Part shown: piece by piece, positions 1 through 8,406 of the stretch
Numbering within the stretch: position 1 is the stretch's first letter
How the letters are laid out: every line of letters begins with the position of its first letter
Origin: Phyllobacterium sp. YR531
Lineage (GTDB): Bacteria; Pseudomonadota; Alphaproteobacteria; Rhizobiales; Rhizobiaceae
NCBI RefSeq assembly: GCF_000282595.1
Contig: NZ_AKIZ01000037.1
Span: forward strand, 62,001-126,000
Reading direction: 5' to 3'
DNA length: 64,000 bases
Position numbers and translations under genes: made by a program
The notes under the pieces: model-generated
Told to the model about the DNA's origin: nothing
Seen by the model: the letters and a program-made list of their open reading frames with translations, nothing else
Databases searched by the model: none

Positions 1-407
1 GCATGGGCATTAAGCCCGGTGAAGGGTTTGGACAGGCTGGAAAGTCCATGGGCGATGCTGGCAAATCCCTCGGCGAGGCAGATGGTGGTCAGGCGCTCGG
101 CCAGCAAAGCGACGCGCTCGATGCATTGCGCCGTGGTGGTCAAGATATGATGAAGCAGATGCAGCAGGCCATGGGACAGGACGGCGAGACCGGTCCCGGC
201 GGACGCCAGCAGACTGGACGGCGCGATCCACTGGGTCGTGAAAATCGCATCGACGGCCCTGATGACGGCAGCAATACCAAAGTTCCCGGTGAGATCGATA
301 TTCAGCGTGCGCGCGAAATTCTTGATGCCATCCGCAAGCGCCTTGGCAACTCGCTAAGCCCGCAACTCGAAAAGGATTATCTTGAGCGCCTGCTGAAGTT
401 CAATTGA
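1..407 (+). CDS. TIGR02302/DUF4175 family protein, C-terminal part
   Basis: Only the last 135 or so codons are in the window; the frame is open to the left edge, so the real start lies outside. The visible part is low in complexity and rich in Gly, Gln, Asp and Met, with a methionine/glutamine run (MMKQMQQAMG), and ends in a charged helix containing RAREILDAIRKRLG. This fits the tail of the large alphaproteobacterial low-complexity membrane proteins classed as TIGR02302 (DUF4175), usually over 800 residues with N-terminal membrane helices. Their function is unknown. The stop codon abuts the convergent hpt stop with no gap. The family call rests on tail composition and on the neighbouring hpt-ftsE order. 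Confidence 0.75.
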   Translation, partial: MGIKPGEGFGQAGKSMGDAGKSLGEADGGQALGQQSDALDALRRGGQDMMKQMQQAMGQDGETGPGGRQQTGRRDPLGRENRIDGPDDGSNTKVPGEIDIQRAREILDAIRKRLGNSLSPQLEKDYLERLLKFN

Positions 408-944
408 TCAATCCCTGACCACGCCTACATAGGGCAGCTGCCGGAATGAGTGACCGACATCCATGCCATAACCCACGACGAAATAGTCAGGGCACTCAAA
501 GCCTTTGAAATCCGCTTCGATCTCGGTCTTGCGTTTGACACTCTTGTCGAGCAGCACGGCGATATAAACATTCCGGGCACCGCGTTCGAGCATGAGTTCG
601 CGCGTGAACTTCAAGGTTCGGCCCGATTCAAGAATATCGTCAATCAGCAGGACATCTCGCCCTTGCACATCACTATCGATATCGCGCAGTAGTCGCACCT
701 CGCCGCTTTCCGTACCCTTGCCATAGCTGGAAACAGTGATGAATTCGACATCCGGTTCTGCGCCGGCATCGTGCATTGCGCGGATCAGATCCGCAGCAAA
801 AATAAACGAGCCCTTGAGAATCGAAATAACGAGAAGGTTTTCGAAATTGCCTGCAACGATTGCCCTGGCAAGTTCAAGATTGCGCGCAGCAATCGTCTCG
901 GCACTGAAAAGAACATCAATATTTTTAGTCCCGACTTTTGGCAT
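408..944 (-). CDS. hpt: hypoxanthine phosphoribosyltransferase
   Basis: A 178-residue purine salvage enzyme that joins hypoxanthine (or guanine) to PRPP, giving IMP or GMP in the cytosol. The PRPP-binding signature VLLIDDILESGRTL lies at residues 98-111, with the two acidic residues and the SGRT phosphate loop intact. The early SILKGSFIFAADL segment (41-53) matches the PPi-loop region of the family. Length is normal for bacterial Hpt. It is divergent from ftsE, with 214 bases between that must hold both promoters; I see no clear operator there. Confidence 0.93.
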   Translation of the reverse strand: MPKVGTKNIDVLFSAETIAARNLELARAIVAGNFENLLVISILKGSFIFAADLIRAMHDAGAEPDVEFITVSSYGKGTESGEVRLLRDIDSDVQGRDVLLIDDILESGRTLKFTRELMLERGARNVYIAVLLDKSVKRKTEIEADFKGFECPDYFVVGYGMDVGHSFRQLPYVGVVRD

Positions 945-1158
945 TCAAGATTCCTGTGGCGCGTTTTCAGTACGAATTTTTCCAGTACAACTCCCTGCAC
1001 CTATAGCCTGATCACCGATCAAAATGCAAAAACCGACCTTCCCGCAATGCTGCCGCATAAAATTCATGTTTCCGTTCATGCTGGTTCACGTTTGATGGGG
1101 TGGTCAAATCAGTTCCCGCAAAATAGAACACGATGCAGATGAGATCGGAAAAGCACAG

Positions 1159-1818
1159 TTGATTCGTTTTGAGAATGTCGGATTGCGGTACGGGATGGGC
1201 CCGGAGGTCTTGCGCGATGTCAGCCTCCACATATCGCCGCGATCATTCCAGTTCCTCACCGGGCCTTCCGGTGCAGGCAAGACATCATTGCTGCGCCTGC
1301 TGTTCATGACGCTCAAGCCGACGCGTGGCTCCATTACCGTCTTCGGCAAAGACATTGCGACAATCTCTTCCAAAGAAATGCCGATGCTGCGCCGACGGAT
1401 CGGCGTTGTCTTTCAGGACTTCCGCCTTCTCGATCATATGACCACCTATCAGAATGTTGCCCTGCCCTTGCGTGTTCGCGGCAAGGAAGAGGCGACATAC
1501 CGAGCAGAAGTCGAAGAACTTTTGCATTGGGTAGGTCTTGGTGAGCGTATGCATGTGCTGCCGCCTGTCCTGTCCGGCGGTGAAAAGCAGCGTGCCGCCA
1601 TCGCACGCGCTCTGATCGATCAGCCGGAAATTCTTCTAGCCGATGAGCCAACTGGCAATGTCGATCCGCCACTAGCCCGCCGCCTCCTGCGACTTTTCGG
1701 TGAGCTTAACCGCTCCGGCACTGCGGTCGTCATCGCAACCCACGATCTGACCCTGATGGATCAGATCAATGCACGGCGCATGATTCTCGATCAGGGGAGG
1801 CTGGACGTCTATGATTGA
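1159..1818 (+). CDS. ftsE: cell division ATP-binding protein FtsE
   Basis: The ATPase of the FtsEX complex, an ABC-type machine at the division septum that in other bacteria activates peptidoglycan hydrolases. Walker A GPSGAGKT is at residues 35-42, the Q-loop at VFQD (84-87), the signature LSGGEKQR at 138-145 and Walker B ILLADEP at 158-164; all are intact. The best start is a TTG: it gives the usual N-terminus (MIRFENVGLRYG) and I see no in-frame ATG before the conserved domain. It overlaps ftsX by 8 bases, so the two are probably translationally coupled. 219 residues is standard. Confidence 0.93.
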   Translation: MIRFENVGLRYGMGPEVLRDVSLHISPRSFQFLTGPSGAGKTSLLRLLFMTLKPTRGSITVFGKDIATISSKEMPMLRRRIGVVFQDFRLLDHMTTYQNVALPLRVRGKEEATYRAEVEELLHWVGLGERMHVLPPVLSGGEKQRAAIARALIDQPEILLADEPTGNVDPPLARRLLRLFGELNRSGTAVVIATHDLTLMDQINARRMILDQGRLDVYD

Positions 1819-2809
1819 CGCTGCCGCCCTCAGAGACCGGGCAACGGACCTGGCTTTCCGGCTTTGGACACGCATTCGCAAAGGCAGCGGACAAGCTCCC
1901 ATTGTACCGGCAGGCAATGTTGTCGGACACGCGCTCATGATCGTGATCGCCATCATGACATTTCTCGCCTGTCTCACGGTCGGTGCTGTCAGTCTCGTTC
2001 AAACAACAGCCGCCACCTGGCAGAGCCAGATTTCCACCGAAGCCACGATCCAGATCAGGCCGGTTGAAGGTCAGGATATGGAAACAATGCTCGCCGAGGC
2101 AAGCAAGATTGCCCAAGGCTTTGCCGGGGTAAAATCGACGCGCATTATCGACAGGGACGCCACAGCACGTCTTCTGGAGCCATGGCTTGGCACTGGTCTT
2201 GATATTGATGAATTACCGGTTCCTCGTCTTGTCGTGGTCACACTTGATGAAGCCTCGCCACCGGATTTCGCGGCGCTCCGCAGCATGCTCGTAGGGCAGA
2301 TACCGGCCGCAAGCTTCGATGATCATCGTACATGGGTTGACCGGCTGGTCTCCATGGCGCGCTCAACAGTGCTCATCGGCACGGGCGTCCTTTCGCTGGT
2401 TGTTGCCGCAACCGTTCTCACGGTCATCTTCGCCACACGTGGGGCAATGGCGGGTAATGGACACATCATTGAAGTTTTGCATTTCATCGGCGCTGAACAG
2501 AAGTTTGTCGCGCGTCAGTTCGAGCGGCACTTTTTCTGGACTGCCCTCAAAGGTGCGGCCTTTGGAGGCGCGCTTGCAATGCTGATTTTCCTGATGATTG
2601 GATGGTGGTCATCGCGTAATCTGGCAACCCCGGAAGCCGATCAGGCCACAGCCCTGTTTGGCAATTTTTCCATTGGGTCAGGCGGTTATACGGGTGTGAT
2701 CCTTATTATACTGGCGGTCAGCGTTCTGACCATGATTACAACACGAATGACGGTCATAGCGCATTTAAGACAGGTCGATGGACGCACCGGCGAAAATCAC
2801 GAGACCTGA
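1811..2809 (+). CDS. ftsX: cell division protein FtsX (permease subunit)
   Basis: Membrane partner of FtsE. The 332-residue protein has a cytosolic N-terminus, a first membrane helix near 38-60, a periplasmic domain of about 120 residues, then three helices near 184-206, 245-265 and 290-312. This is the FtsX topology (four helices, one large extracytoplasmic loop). Its start lies inside the end of ftsE and its end overlaps the longest form of the next gene by 32 bases. The identification leans on the ftsE partner as well as topology, because FtsX sequences diverge strongly between genera. Confidence 0.9.
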   Translation: MIDAAALRDRATDLAFRLWTRIRKGSGQAPIVPAGNVVGHALMIVIAIMTFLACLTVGAVSLVQTTAATWQSQISTEATIQIRPVEGQDMETMLAEASKIAQGFAGVKSTRIIDRDATARLLEPWLGTGLDIDELPVPRLVVVTLDEASPPDFAALRSMLVGQIPAASFDDHRTWVDRLVSMARSTVLIGTGVLSLVVAATVLTVIFATRGAMAGNGHIIEVLHFIGAEQKFVARQFERHFFWTALKGAAFGGALAMLIFLMIGWWSSRNLATPEADQATALFGNFSIGSGGYTGVILIILAVSVLTMITTRMTVIAHLRQVDGRTGENHET

Positions 2810-3611
2810 GTTTATTTTATTTATTTTATGGACGACCCGCTTTTTTGCTTTCAGGCGGCAGACTAAACGGACCACTCTCGAACAAGGCATTGCGGCACAG
2901 ATGGACGGCCTTAACGATAGCAGCAACAGCGCCCCCGATGCGGACACAGTTCGCGGTCGTGGCTTGTCTGCGACCATTGGCCGATATTTTGCACGCTTGC
3001 TCTTCCTCCTTGTCATCCTTGCTATTGGTCTTTTCATTGGTGGTTTCATCGTCTTCAGCGACCGCGTGACGACGCTCGGCATACCTGATCTTGCAGAGCC
3101 AGCCGATGGGATTGTCGTGCTCACGGGCGGCTATTCACGTATCGAAGGTGCTTTGGCGCTGCTCAAGAACAAGCGTGGCGAACGCCTGTTCATCAGCGGC
3201 GTCCATCCCTCGACAAAACGTAGCGAACTGCAGCGTGTCACCGGTGGCGATGCCACACTTTTTGAGTGTTGCGTGGATATTGACCGATCAGCGTTGGACA
3301 CAGTCGGCAATGCTGCTGAAAGCATCAAATGGGCCAGCGCAAATCACTATAAGCGCGTGATCGTTGTCACTAATAACTATCACATTCCGCGTACCATGCT
3401 TGAGCTTACGCGTGCGTCACAGGAAATCGAGTTCATCGCCTATCCGATAACCAATACCAATCTCAAGGACGGCGACTGGATCACACGCGGTCAGGTGGTT
3501 CGCGTGCTGCTGATGGAATATATCAAATATATCGGTGCTGTTGCCCGCGCCCAACTGCCCGACAGCATTTCCAGCGCCACAGATGAATTGCTCCATCAGA
3601 TCAGGGATTAG
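2778..3611 (+). CDS. YdcF/SanA-like DUF218 family protein
   Basis: Membrane-anchored protein of 277 residues at most. One helix (about 74-96, LLFLLVILAIGLFIGGFIVF) is followed by a DUF218 domain from about residue 110, with the typical GIVVLTGGYSRIEGAL start and the later VVTNNYHIPRTMLEL segment. DUF218 proteins such as YdcF, SanA and ElyC have Rossmann-like folds and are linked to envelope or peptidoglycan upkeep; the reaction is unknown. The first start overlaps ftsX by 32 bases; the ATG at 2901 would shorten it to 236 residues and still keep the helix, and neither start has a strong ribosome site. It probably shares the ftsEX transcript. Confidence 0.82.
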   Translation: MDAPAKITRPEFILFILWTTRFFAFRRQTKRTTLEQGIAAQMDGLNDSSNSAPDADTVRGRGLSATIGRYFARLLFLLVILAIGLFIGGFIVFSDRVTTLGIPDLAEPADGIVVLTGGYSRIEGALALLKNKRGERLFISGVHPSTKRSELQRVTGGDATLFECCVDIDRSALDTVGNAAESIKWASANHYKRVIVVTNNYHIPRTMLELTRASQEIEFIAYPITNTNLKDGDWITRGQVVRVLLMEYIKYIGAVARAQLPDSISSATDELLHQIRD

Positions 3612-3642
3612 CCCGGATCTTCGTTGCACTTGGCACATCTAT

Positions 3643-3802
3643 AGTGCGTGGTTCGCCCTTCGACAAGCTCAGGACGCTCACCATGAGGGAGGTAAACTGA
3701 TTTGCAGAAAGCCAAGTTCTGCAATAGTGGTAGCTCACGTGCGTATCAACCACCTTCCTCATGGTGAGCGTCCTGAGCTTGTCGAAGGGCGAACCACGCA
3801 CT
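3643..3802. repeat. long palindromic intergenic repeat, copy A
   Basis: A 160-base inverted repeat with arms of about 50 bases (3643-3692 and 3751-3802) that begin AGTGCGTGGTTCGCCC and end in the complement. A different centre of about 58 bases separates them. Outside the arms a short GTTGCA (3623-3628) / TGCAAC (3810-3815) pair extends the symmetry. The same outer core GCGTGGTTCG...CGAACCACGC and inner CTCACCATGAGG occur at 48.1 and 57.4 kb. It resembles Brucella palindromic repeats (Bru-RS), a family assignment made from memory. It sits between ydcF and plsC and ends 29 bases before the plsC start. Confidence 0.85.
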
Positions 3803-3831
3803 GCATTAATGCAACTTCTTATGAGCCCCTT

Positions 3832-4617
3832 ATGACAATAATCCGGTCGATCATCTTCAACGTGCTGTTTTACCTGAACCTCATCGTTCAGATGATCATT
3901 TTTACGCCCTATTACTTTTTCAGTCCGCGTAAGCAGGCTTGGGCTATTCCAAAAAACTGGGCGAGGTCAAACCTTTGGCTACAGAAGGTTTTCGCCGGAA
4001 CCGACATGGAAATCGAAGGACTGGAGAATATTCCGGATGGTCCGTATATCTGCGCGCCGAAGCATCAATCATTCTGGGACGCTTACGCATTTCTGCCATA
4101 TGTCGCCGACCCGGTTTACATTTTAAAGCGCGAACTGATGTGGATTCCGCTTTTTGGCTGGTATATCCAGAAAATGAAAATGGTGCCTATTGATCGCGGC
4201 AAACGCTCTGCCGCGATGAAGACCGCTGTGAAGGGCGCCCATATTGCGGTGTCCGGCGGCAGACAGCTGATGATCTATCCCGAGGGCACACGCACAAGCC
4301 CCGGTGCACCGCCCGCTTATAAGTACGGCGTTGCTCATATCTATGGGGAGCTGGGCGTTCCGGTTTTGCCTATCGCGCACAATGCCGGTCTCTACTGGCC
4401 ACGGCGCAAGTTTCTCCGTCATCCCGGCGTCATCCGATGCCGCGTTCTCCCGCCCATTCAGCCGGGATTGGACAATGACGCCTTCCTGAAAAAGCTTCAG
4501 GAGGTCACAGAGGCCGCCTGCGATGAACTGCTTGTCGAAGCAGCAACGTCAGCCAATCCACCACCAATGCCACCCACTGCCGTCACACGTCTTAAAGAAC
4601 TGGGTTTAAACATTTAA
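3832..4617 (+). CDS. plsC: 1-acyl-sn-glycerol-3-phosphate acyltransferase
   Basis: Makes phosphatidic acid from lysophosphatidic acid at the inner membrane. The chosen start (MTIIRSIIFN) gives 261 residues, the family norm. An upstream in-frame extension of 99 codons exists only because the palindromic repeat is open in this frame, and was rejected. A membrane helix spans about 7-30. The catalytic HX4D motif HQSFWD is at 78-83, the second block VPIDRGKRS at 118-126, and the EGTR motif at 151-154. The stop overlaps the convergent ChaC-like gene by 4 bases. Confidence 0.92.
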   Translation: MTIIRSIIFNVLFYLNLIVQMIIFTPYYFFSPRKQAWAIPKNWARSNLWLQKVFAGTDMEIEGLENIPDGPYICAPKHQSFWDAYAFLPYVADPVYILKRELMWIPLFGWYIQKMKMVPIDRGKRSAAMKTAVKGAHIAVSGGRQLMIYPEGTRTSPGAPPAYKYGVAHIYGELGVPVLPIAHNAGLYWPRRKFLRHPGVIRCRVLPPIQPGLDNDAFLKKLQEVTEAACDELLVEAATSANPPPMPPTAVTRLKELGLNI

Positions 4618-5147
4618 GGGTTGTGCTTGTCCACAGCGGCGGCCACTGCTTCCATCCAGTGGTCGCGAATATTCATCTTGCGCATATGTTCGAGCGTATT
4701 GTGCACGTAGTCCTCATTGCGGCCTGATACGCCGACCGATCCGCATACTGCTTCCGCCGCTTCCCCAACCGAAAGCGATCCCGCATATTGCACGTGGCCC
4801 CGGTCGACAATATAGGTCAGCGCTTCGACCTTACGTCCATCGGGAAGCCGCACACCCAAGCGCCGCTCCAGATAGACATGCGTCACCAGTTCACGTTCGC
4901 GAAGATACGAGACAACCTCATCTTCCAGTTCACCCGGCACACGAAAGGCCATGCCAAGGCAGGAACCGCCACGATCAAGCCCGAGAACCAGTCCCGGCCT
5001 TTCAGGCGTGCCGCGATGTACATATGATCGTACGCAAAGCGCACGGCGATAGCCATGAAGACGGGCATGATGTGTCTCTACATGTGCAAAGCCGGGCTTC
5101 CACATCAGCGAACCATAGCCAAAGACCCAAAAATCGCCCATATCCAT
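4614..5147 (-). CDS. ChaC-like gamma-glutamylcyclotransferase
   Basis: A 177-residue protein of the ChaC branch, enzymes that split glutathione into 5-oxoproline and Cys-Gly in the cytosol. The substrate-binding loop FGYGSLMW is at residues 9-16; the HGYRRALCV block follows at 31-39, and the acidic stretch YLRERE (81-86) holds the likely catalytic glutamate. A second in-frame ATG two codons in is an equally good start. The gloB product 6 kb away also acts on a glutathione conjugate, but nothing links the two directly. Confidence 0.87.
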   Translation of the reverse strand: MDMGDFWVFGYGSLMWKPGFAHVETHHARLHGYRRALCVRSYVHRGTPERPGLVLGLDRGGSCLGMAFRVPGELEDEVVSYLRERELVTHVYLERRLGVRLPDGRKVEALTYIVDRGHVQYAGSLSVGEAAEAVCGSVGVSGRNEDYVHNTLEHMRKMNIRDHWMEAVAAAVDKHNP

Positions 5148-5204
5148 CCCGATAGCTGGATTTGAATCAAAAGTATCTTCCTGACCGATAGCGAGAGCCG
5201 CACC

Positions 5205-6224
5205 ATGCCGTCAAGCAGTACCCCAGAAACCCGCAAGTCCGGAAAGCTCCTCAAATATCTGGTGGGCTTCGTCGTTTTGCTCGGTATCATCTATACGGGC
5301 GGCTGGTTTTATCTAGCCAATCAGCTTGAATCACGTGTTGCGACCAACCTCGCCGCGTTTAAGCAAAAGGGCATTGATGCCACCTGCGAAAACGCTGGTG
5401 CGAGTGGCTACCCCATAAGGCTGGGCCTAGATTGCACCAAAGTCGGCTGGGTCGATCAGGCGAAAAACCTTTCTGTTACTGCTGGCAGCTTTAATGCCGC
5501 CGCGCAGGTTTATGATCCGATGCAGATTGTCAGCCGAATCGAAGGACCAGCTGCGGTCGATGCCCCGGGCATGATTCCTTTGGATATTACGTGGAAAAAT
5601 CTGGGTTCAAGCGTCCGGTTGGACAAACCATTACCAAAGCAGCTTGCCGTTCAGGGTAACGATATCGTCGTCAATCAACGTGGTGCTGCAGCGGGAACTG
5701 CGCCGATTGCAGTCATGCAAGACGGCAAGTTAAGCTTTTCGACAGCCGAGCCAAAGATGAATATTTCATGGTCTTTCGAGAAGCTCAAAATCGCGGATAA
5801 TATTGTCTACAAGCACCCACTGCCCGAGCTTACCGGCGCAGCCGATATCGAACTTGAAAACGGCTTTGCTCTCCTCGGTAAGCCGGAAAGAGACGCAAGC
5901 ATATTGCGCGGCCAGAGCGGCCAATTGAATAATGTCGATCTGGGGTTTACCGACGGCAGCGGCATCGCAATTTCCGGCCCGTTTTCAGTTGACGATGAAG
6001 GCCGCATCAGCGGCGATTTCAATGTGACCATGCGCAATCCCGAAGGTGTCGCTCAGGCAATGCGGGAAATATTGCCGGACGAGGAAAGCACAATCTCTTC
6101 TGTACTTCAGGCGATGGCCTTTGTTCCCAAGGATGCAAGCGGCGCACCGACACTCCCGATCACCGTGAAGAACGGAAAAATGTCGGTGGGCTTTATCCGT
6201 ATTGGACGCCTGCCATCCCTATGA
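5205..6224 (+). CDS. DUF2125 domain-containing protein
   Basis: A 339-residue protein with one N-terminal membrane helix (about 17-37, YLVGFVVLLGIIYTGGWFYL) and a long extracytoplasmic part, matching the DUF2125 family found in alphaproteobacteria. The cysteine pair in TCENAGASGYPIRLGLDC (about 62-79) is characteristic. No reaction is known. It is divergent from the ChaC-like gene with 57 bases between, and its end overlaps the convergent tyrC stop by 6 bases. Confidence 0.88.
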   Translation: MPSSSTPETRKSGKLLKYLVGFVVLLGIIYTGGWFYLANQLESRVATNLAAFKQKGIDATCENAGASGYPIRLGLDCTKVGWVDQAKNLSVTAGSFNAAAQVYDPMQIVSRIEGPAAVDAPGMIPLDITWKNLGSSVRLDKPLPKQLAVQGNDIVVNQRGAAAGTAPIAVMQDGKLSFSTAEPKMNISWSFEKLKIADNIVYKHPLPELTGAADIELENGFALLGKPERDASILRGQSGQLNNVDLGFTDGSGIAISGPFSVDDEGRISGDFNVTMRNPEGVAQAMREILPDEESTISSVLQAMAFVPKDASGAPTLPITVKNGKMSVGFIRIGRLPSL

Positions 6225-7148
6225 TTGCGGCGTAGCCTTCTGGCGCCCGAAATCGGGAGCGTCAATTTCCTGCCCTGCATCGATAATGCCACGGCGCACA
6301 GCACGTGTTCGGGTGAAAAGATCGAACAGCGCATCGCCGTCGCCCCAGCGCACGGAACGCTGCAATGATGCGAGATCTTCGGAAAACCGTGCCAGCATTT
6401 CAAGGATCGCATCCTTGTTGTGCAAGCAGACATCGCGCCACATGGTGGGGTCGGACGCCGCAAGGCGAGTGAAGTCACGGAAGCCCGAAGCGGAGTATTT
6501 GATGACTTCGGAGTTGGTAACCTCCTCAAGATCGCTGGCCGTACCGACGATATTGTAAGCTATCAGGTGCGGAAGATGCGAAACAATCGCCAGAACCCGG
6601 TCGTGATGTGTAGGGTCCATTATGTCGAGCCGCGAGCCGCAAGCTACCCAGAATTTCTTCAGCCGTTCGATGGCATCTGCATCGGTGCCTTCAAGAGGCG
6701 TCAGAATGCACCAGCGATTGATGAACAGATCGGCAAAGCCCGCATCCGGCCCGGAATATTCAGTTCCTGCGAGTGGATGGCCGGGAATAAAATGCACATT
6801 CGAAGGCAATTCCGGCTGCATCTGTGCAATGACCGAGCCTTTGGTTGACCCCACATCTGTCACGATTGCACCCGGCTTCAGCGAGCCGGCTATCTGCTTC
6901 GCAACTGCGCCCGATGAGCCGACAGGTACCGAAACCACAACGAGGTCGGCATTCTTGACGGCTTCAGCGCTATCAAGTGTGTAAGCATCGCCGAGGCCAA
7001 GCTCTTTTGCCCGCGCCAGCGTGCTTTCGCTTCGGGTGGAGATAATGACATGATCGGCCAGACCTTCACGTTTGATCACGCGTGCCAGTGACGATCCGAT
7101 CAGGCCGATACCGATCAGTGCGATTGTATTGAAATGAACGTTGGACAT
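6219..7148 (-). CDS. tyrC: prephenate/arogenate dehydrogenase family protein
   Basis: Oxidative decarboxylation step of tyrosine synthesis. The NAD(P)-binding loop GIGLIGSSLA is at residues 13-22, and the family block GHPLAGTEYSGPDAGF is near 123-138. At 309 residues it is a stand-alone dehydrogenase without a chorismate mutase domain; whether it prefers prephenate or arogenate cannot be read from sequence. The gene follows hisC by 3 bases on the same strand, so both are probably on one transcript and HisC may supply the aromatic aminotransferase step. Confidence 0.9.
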   Translation of the reverse strand: MSNVHFNTIALIGIGLIGSSLARVIKREGLADHVIISTRSESTLARAKELGLGDAYTLDSAEAVKNADLVVVSVPVGSSGAVAKQIAGSLKPGAIVTDVGSTKGSVIAQMQPELPSNVHFIPGHPLAGTEYSGPDAGFADLFINRWCILTPLEGTDADAIERLKKFWVACGSRLDIMDPTHHDRVLAIVSHLPHLIAYNIVGTASDLEEVTNSEVIKYSASGFRDFTRLAASDPTMWRDVCLHNKDAILEMLARFSEDLASLQRSVRWGDGDALFDLFTRTRAVRRGIIDAGQEIDAPDFGRQKATPQS

Positions 7149-7151
7149 TTT

Positions 7152-8258
7152 TTACTTCAGGAATTCGGAGAGTGCAGCGACTACGCCGCGATTGGCTTCT
7201 TCGGATCCAATGGTAAGGCGCAACGCGTTAGGAAATCCGTATCCCGTAACGCGGCGCAAAATATAGCCCTTGCTCGTCAGATAGGCGTCGGCAGCTTCGG
7301 CGGATTTGGCTGCATCATCAGGGAAATGCACGAGAAGGAAATTTCCCACTGAGGGAGTTACCCGCAGGCCAAGCGTCGTCAATTGCTCCACCATGTAGGC
7401 CAGCCATTCATCGTTGAACGCGACGGCGCGATCAATATGCGCGCGATCACGAATCGCCGCGGCACCTGCCAGAATGGCGGCGGAGTTCAGATTGAACGGG
7501 CCGCGTATCCGGTTGACCGCATCAATGACGTGAGCGGGTGCAAACATCCAACCGATCCGCAGCGCTGCAAGACCATAAATCTTCGAGAATGTCCGTGTCA
7601 TCACCACATTCTCGGAAGATGAAACCAGTTCCATTCCGGACTCGTAATCATTGCGGCGGACATATTCCGCATAGGCCGCATCGAGGACCAGCAATACATT
7701 CTTCGGCAGTCCGGCATGCAGACGGCGCACTTCCTCGAAAGGCAGATAGGTGCCAGTCGGGTTGTTGGGATTGGCAAGAAATACAATCTTTGTGCGCGGC
7801 GTAACGACGCTCAATATGGCGTCGACCTCGGCCTGTTCATTCTTCTCTCTGGCAACGACCGGCGTTCCACCAGTGGCCATGATGTAAATCTTGTACACCA
7901 TAAAGCCGTGTTCCGTGTAGACCGCCTCATCGCCGGGTGAAAGATAGGTCTGGCAAAGGAGGCCGAGCAACTCGTCAGAACCATTTCCGCAAAGAATGTT
8001 GCCCGTGTTCAATCCATGTACTTCAGCAATTGCCTGCTTGAGAGCAGTGGCCTGACCATCCGGATAGATTTCAAGATTCTTTGCCGCCGTTGCGAAAGCG
8101 TCGGCTGCAAGTGTGCTCGCGCCAAGCGGGGATTCGTTGGACGACAGCTTATAGACCTTGGCAACACCATGCGCATGTTCCTTGCCGGGCACATAGGCAG
8201 CGATATCAAGCAACCCGGTTTTTGGTGTTGGACGTAGGTCTTTAAGTGTCGTTGACAT
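7152..8258 (-). CDS. hisC: histidinol-phosphate/aromatic aminotransferase
   Basis: A 368-residue fold-type I PLP aminotransferase. The PLP lysine is K226 in [18 protein letters not shown] at 163-169 and the conserved LSSNESPLG (38-46) bind cofactor and substrate. HisC enzymes convert imidazole-acetol phosphate to histidinol phosphate, and many also transaminate prephenate or phenylpyruvate. Pairing with tyrC instead of other his genes suggests an aromatic role here (inference). It is divergent from metX. Confidence 0.9.
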   Translation of the reverse strand: MSTTLKDLRPTPKTGLLDIAAYVPGKEHAHGVAKVYKLSSNESPLGASTLAADAFATAAKNLEIYPDGQATALKQAIAEVHGLNTGNILCGNGSDELLGLLCQTYLSPGDEAVYTEHGFMVYKIYIMATGGTPVVAREKNEQAEVDAILSVVTPRTKIVFLANPNNPTGTYLPFEEVRRLHAGLPKNVLLVLDAAYAEYVRRNDYESGMELVSSSENVVMTRTFSKIYGLAALRIGWMFAPAHVIDAVNRIRGPFNLNSAAILAGAAAIRDRAHIDRAVAFNDEWLAYMVEQLTTLGLRVTPSVGNFLLVHFPDDAAKSAEAADAYLTSKGYILRRVTGYGFPNALRLTIGSEEANRGVVAALSEFLK

Positions 8259-8332
8259 AATTGTTCACCCGTTAAGCGGCAAAAAACTCCGTCGCGGACA
8301 TAGCTGTCTGGAGACCAGATGTCGAGAACAAC

Positions 8333-8361
8333 TTGACTTTGGCTCATGCGCGACCATAGCT
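8333..8361 (+). promoter_or_regulatory. possible metXW promoter
   Basis: TTGACT at 8333-8338 is a good -35 element. About 16-17 bases on lies a weak -10 candidate (CATAGC or ATAGCT, 8355-8361), some 45 bases before the metX ATG. I looked for a SAM-II riboswitch between hisC and metX and did not see its conserved blocks. Confidence 0.35.
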
Positions 8362-8406
8362 ACGGCCAATCTTTTTCAGCAGGATTTCACGGCAATCAAC
8401 ATCAAT

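Noticed and set aside
3535-3831. 99-codon N-terminal extension of plsC
   Set aside because: It exists only because the palindromic repeat is open in this frame; the family length and first membrane helix start at 3832.
8259-8406. SAM-II riboswitch before metX
   Set aside because: The conserved SAM-II blocks and pseudoknot are not found; only a plausible promoter is present.
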